Source: CAYWGR01 sp964458015 (lineage in GTDB: Bacteria > Planctomycetota > Planctomycetia > Pirellulales > Thermoguttaceae). Taken from it: a stretch of DNA of 21,793 nucleotides. Below the pieces are notes generated by a model. The model saw nothing but the letters and a program-made list of their open reading frames with translations, was not told the DNA's origin and did no database searches. Shown here piece by piece: positions 20,839 to 21,793 of the stretch (position 1 is the first letter of the stretch; each line of letters opens with the position of its first letter). Made by a program: the position numbers and the translations under genes. The DNA lies in contig CAYWGR010000096.1 of assembly GCA_964458015.1 (NCBI GenBank), forward strand, positions 1 through 21,793. The letters are read 5' to 3'.

Positions 20839-21793
20839 TTAACGGTAAACCCACTCGTAGTCAACCCCGCCGGGAACCCCGTAGCGGATTTCCTCTTCAT
20901 GCTCATAATATTGGTCGCCGGGGCGCCAAAAGTTGAGCTTGAGAGTCTTGCGATAGAGTTTTCGCCCCTGAAGCGTCGAATCGCCAGGCTTGTACTCGCC
21001 CGGCTGATCCTTCCAACGGTAGGAATTGGTCAATCCGAACACATAGGTCGAAAAACGCACGATCCGCGGATCGACGTCTTCCCAGGTTGCAACGCCCCAG
21101 AGCGTCTCGCCGACGGCGATCTCGCGGCACATCTCGACGGTCGTTAAGAACTTCCGCTTGGGATCCTCGCGCATCCGAATCGGTTCCAACGCCACGGGAA
21201 TCACGCGGTCGGGATAGGCCTTCGTGAATCCCTCGTCTTCCTTCATGCGTTGATGGCCTTCCAGAACAAACTCGGGCACGAAGCGAACCGGACGATCCAC
21301 GGTTTTCACTTCATAGAGAGATCGCTTGTCGGTCGTTTCGTAGGAAAGCTTCACGTCTTCCGTCGGACACATCACTTTGCCCGAATTCGTTACATTGTAA
21401 ACCATGTACCAAATCAGCTTTCGTTCCATGCGGCCGCCCGCTTGCGGAACATCGACCCAAATCATGCGCATCGGCTTGAATTCATACTTCAAGACCCAAA
21501 CGTCATGCCGGAATGCAATATCTTTGGCCCAATCGAACTTAGGATCGACGGCCAAAAGCCCCACGACATCGTGACGGCTGACCGATTCACTCAGCTTCCG
21601 CATTGGATCAATCGAAATGAGAACGCCCGGCGCGAGTTTGCGATAAGGCGATTTGACCGAGAGCGACTTCGAGTCGTTTTTCTTTTCGTCCGTTTTTTTC
21701 TCGTCAGCCTTGGCAGGCTTTTCAGGCGCTGGTTTCGCCTCTTGGCCATGCACCGAAGTGCAAGCAAAAACGATTGCAGAAACGGCCAGCCAC
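20839..21793 (-). CDS. Exported hypothetical protein, 5' end beyond window
   Basis: The frame runs from the right edge to TAA at 20839-20841, with at least 317 codons visible, and no start codon is needed inside the window. The first visible residues (WLAVSAIVFACTSVHGQ) are the hydrophobic end of a signal peptide, so the true start is a few codons beyond 21793. A Lys/Glu/Pro-rich linker follows (PAPEKPAKADEKKTDEKKND). A globular domain then contains LISIDPMRKLSESVSRHDVV, VWVLKYEFKPMRMIWVDVP, LIWYMVYNVTNSGKV and WGVATWEDVDPRIVRFSTYV. It resembles a conserved planctomycete exported protein of unknown role. The GTG at 21753 is an unlikely start because it would remove the signal peptide. Confidence 0.82.
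   Translation of the reverse strand, partial: WLAVSAIVFACTSVHGQEAKPAPEKPAKADEKKTDEKKNDSKSLSVKSPYRKLAPGVLISIDPMRKLSESVSRHDVVGLLAVDPKFDWAKDIAFRHDVWVLKYEFKPMRMIWVDVPQAGGRMERKLIWYMVYNVTNSGKVMCPTEDVKLSYETTDKRSLYEVKTVDRPVRFVPEFVLEGHQRMKEDEGFTKAYPDRVIPVALEPIRMREDPKRKFLTTVEMCREIAVGETLWGVATWEDVDPRIVRFSTYVFGLTNSYRWKDQPGEYKPGDSTLQGRKLYRKTLKLNFWRPGDQYYEHEEEIRYGVPGGVDYEWVYR

Overview
The window looks like a chromosomal segment from a planctomycete, probably of the Pirellulales. Three things suggest this. Several exported proteins are typical of that group: a HEAT-repeat protein, a LamG plus WbsX/GH99-like protein, and a lysine-rich exported protein. There are lineage-restricted proteins, including a DUF6677-like membrane protein. 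An EF-G paralogue and single ribosomal genes also sit outside the classical operons. The assignment is by inference from gene content; no rRNA or tRNA gene is present.

Layout. 1-5020 carries three exported proteins on the plus strand: a glycosyl-hydrolase-like protein, an Ala/Pro-rich secreted protein and an exported HEAT-repeat protein. 5024-7996 (minus) encodes a large exported LamG/WbsX-like glycan-active protein that ends at a shared hairpin terminator. 8255-12882 (plus) holds an EF-G paralogue, an unrecognised 182-aa protein and a membrane-anchored MutS-like ATPase.

12955-16575 is the most unusual part. The 5' end of a DUF4186 gene occurs three times in the same orientation, twice truncated and once full length. 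Between the copies lie a YtrA-type GntR regulator with an ABC exporter operon, and a HigBA toxin-antitoxin pair. A 41-bp stretch inside the repeat is identical between copies 1 and 2 and has one change in copy 3, although copies 1 and 2 differ widely on either side. The ABC operon ends in a 29-codon remnant of a third gene that runs into repeat 2. The region reads as an accessory island built by repeated recombination or insertion at the start of the DUF4186 gene.

16808-17790 is a core rplM-rpsI operon with its own promoter and a strong terminator. 17877-21793 is mostly housekeeping or lineage-conserved: a hypothetical protein (minus), rsmG (plus), two small membrane proteins (minus), rpmA (minus) and the 3' part of an exported protein whose start lies beyond the right edge.

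Promoters with good -35/-10 spacing could be read upstream of the GntR-ABC operon, higBA and rplM. The first two overlap inverted repeats that look like autoregulatory operators. Dispersed palindromic repeats occur near 8-90, 4889-4956 and 17814-17857.
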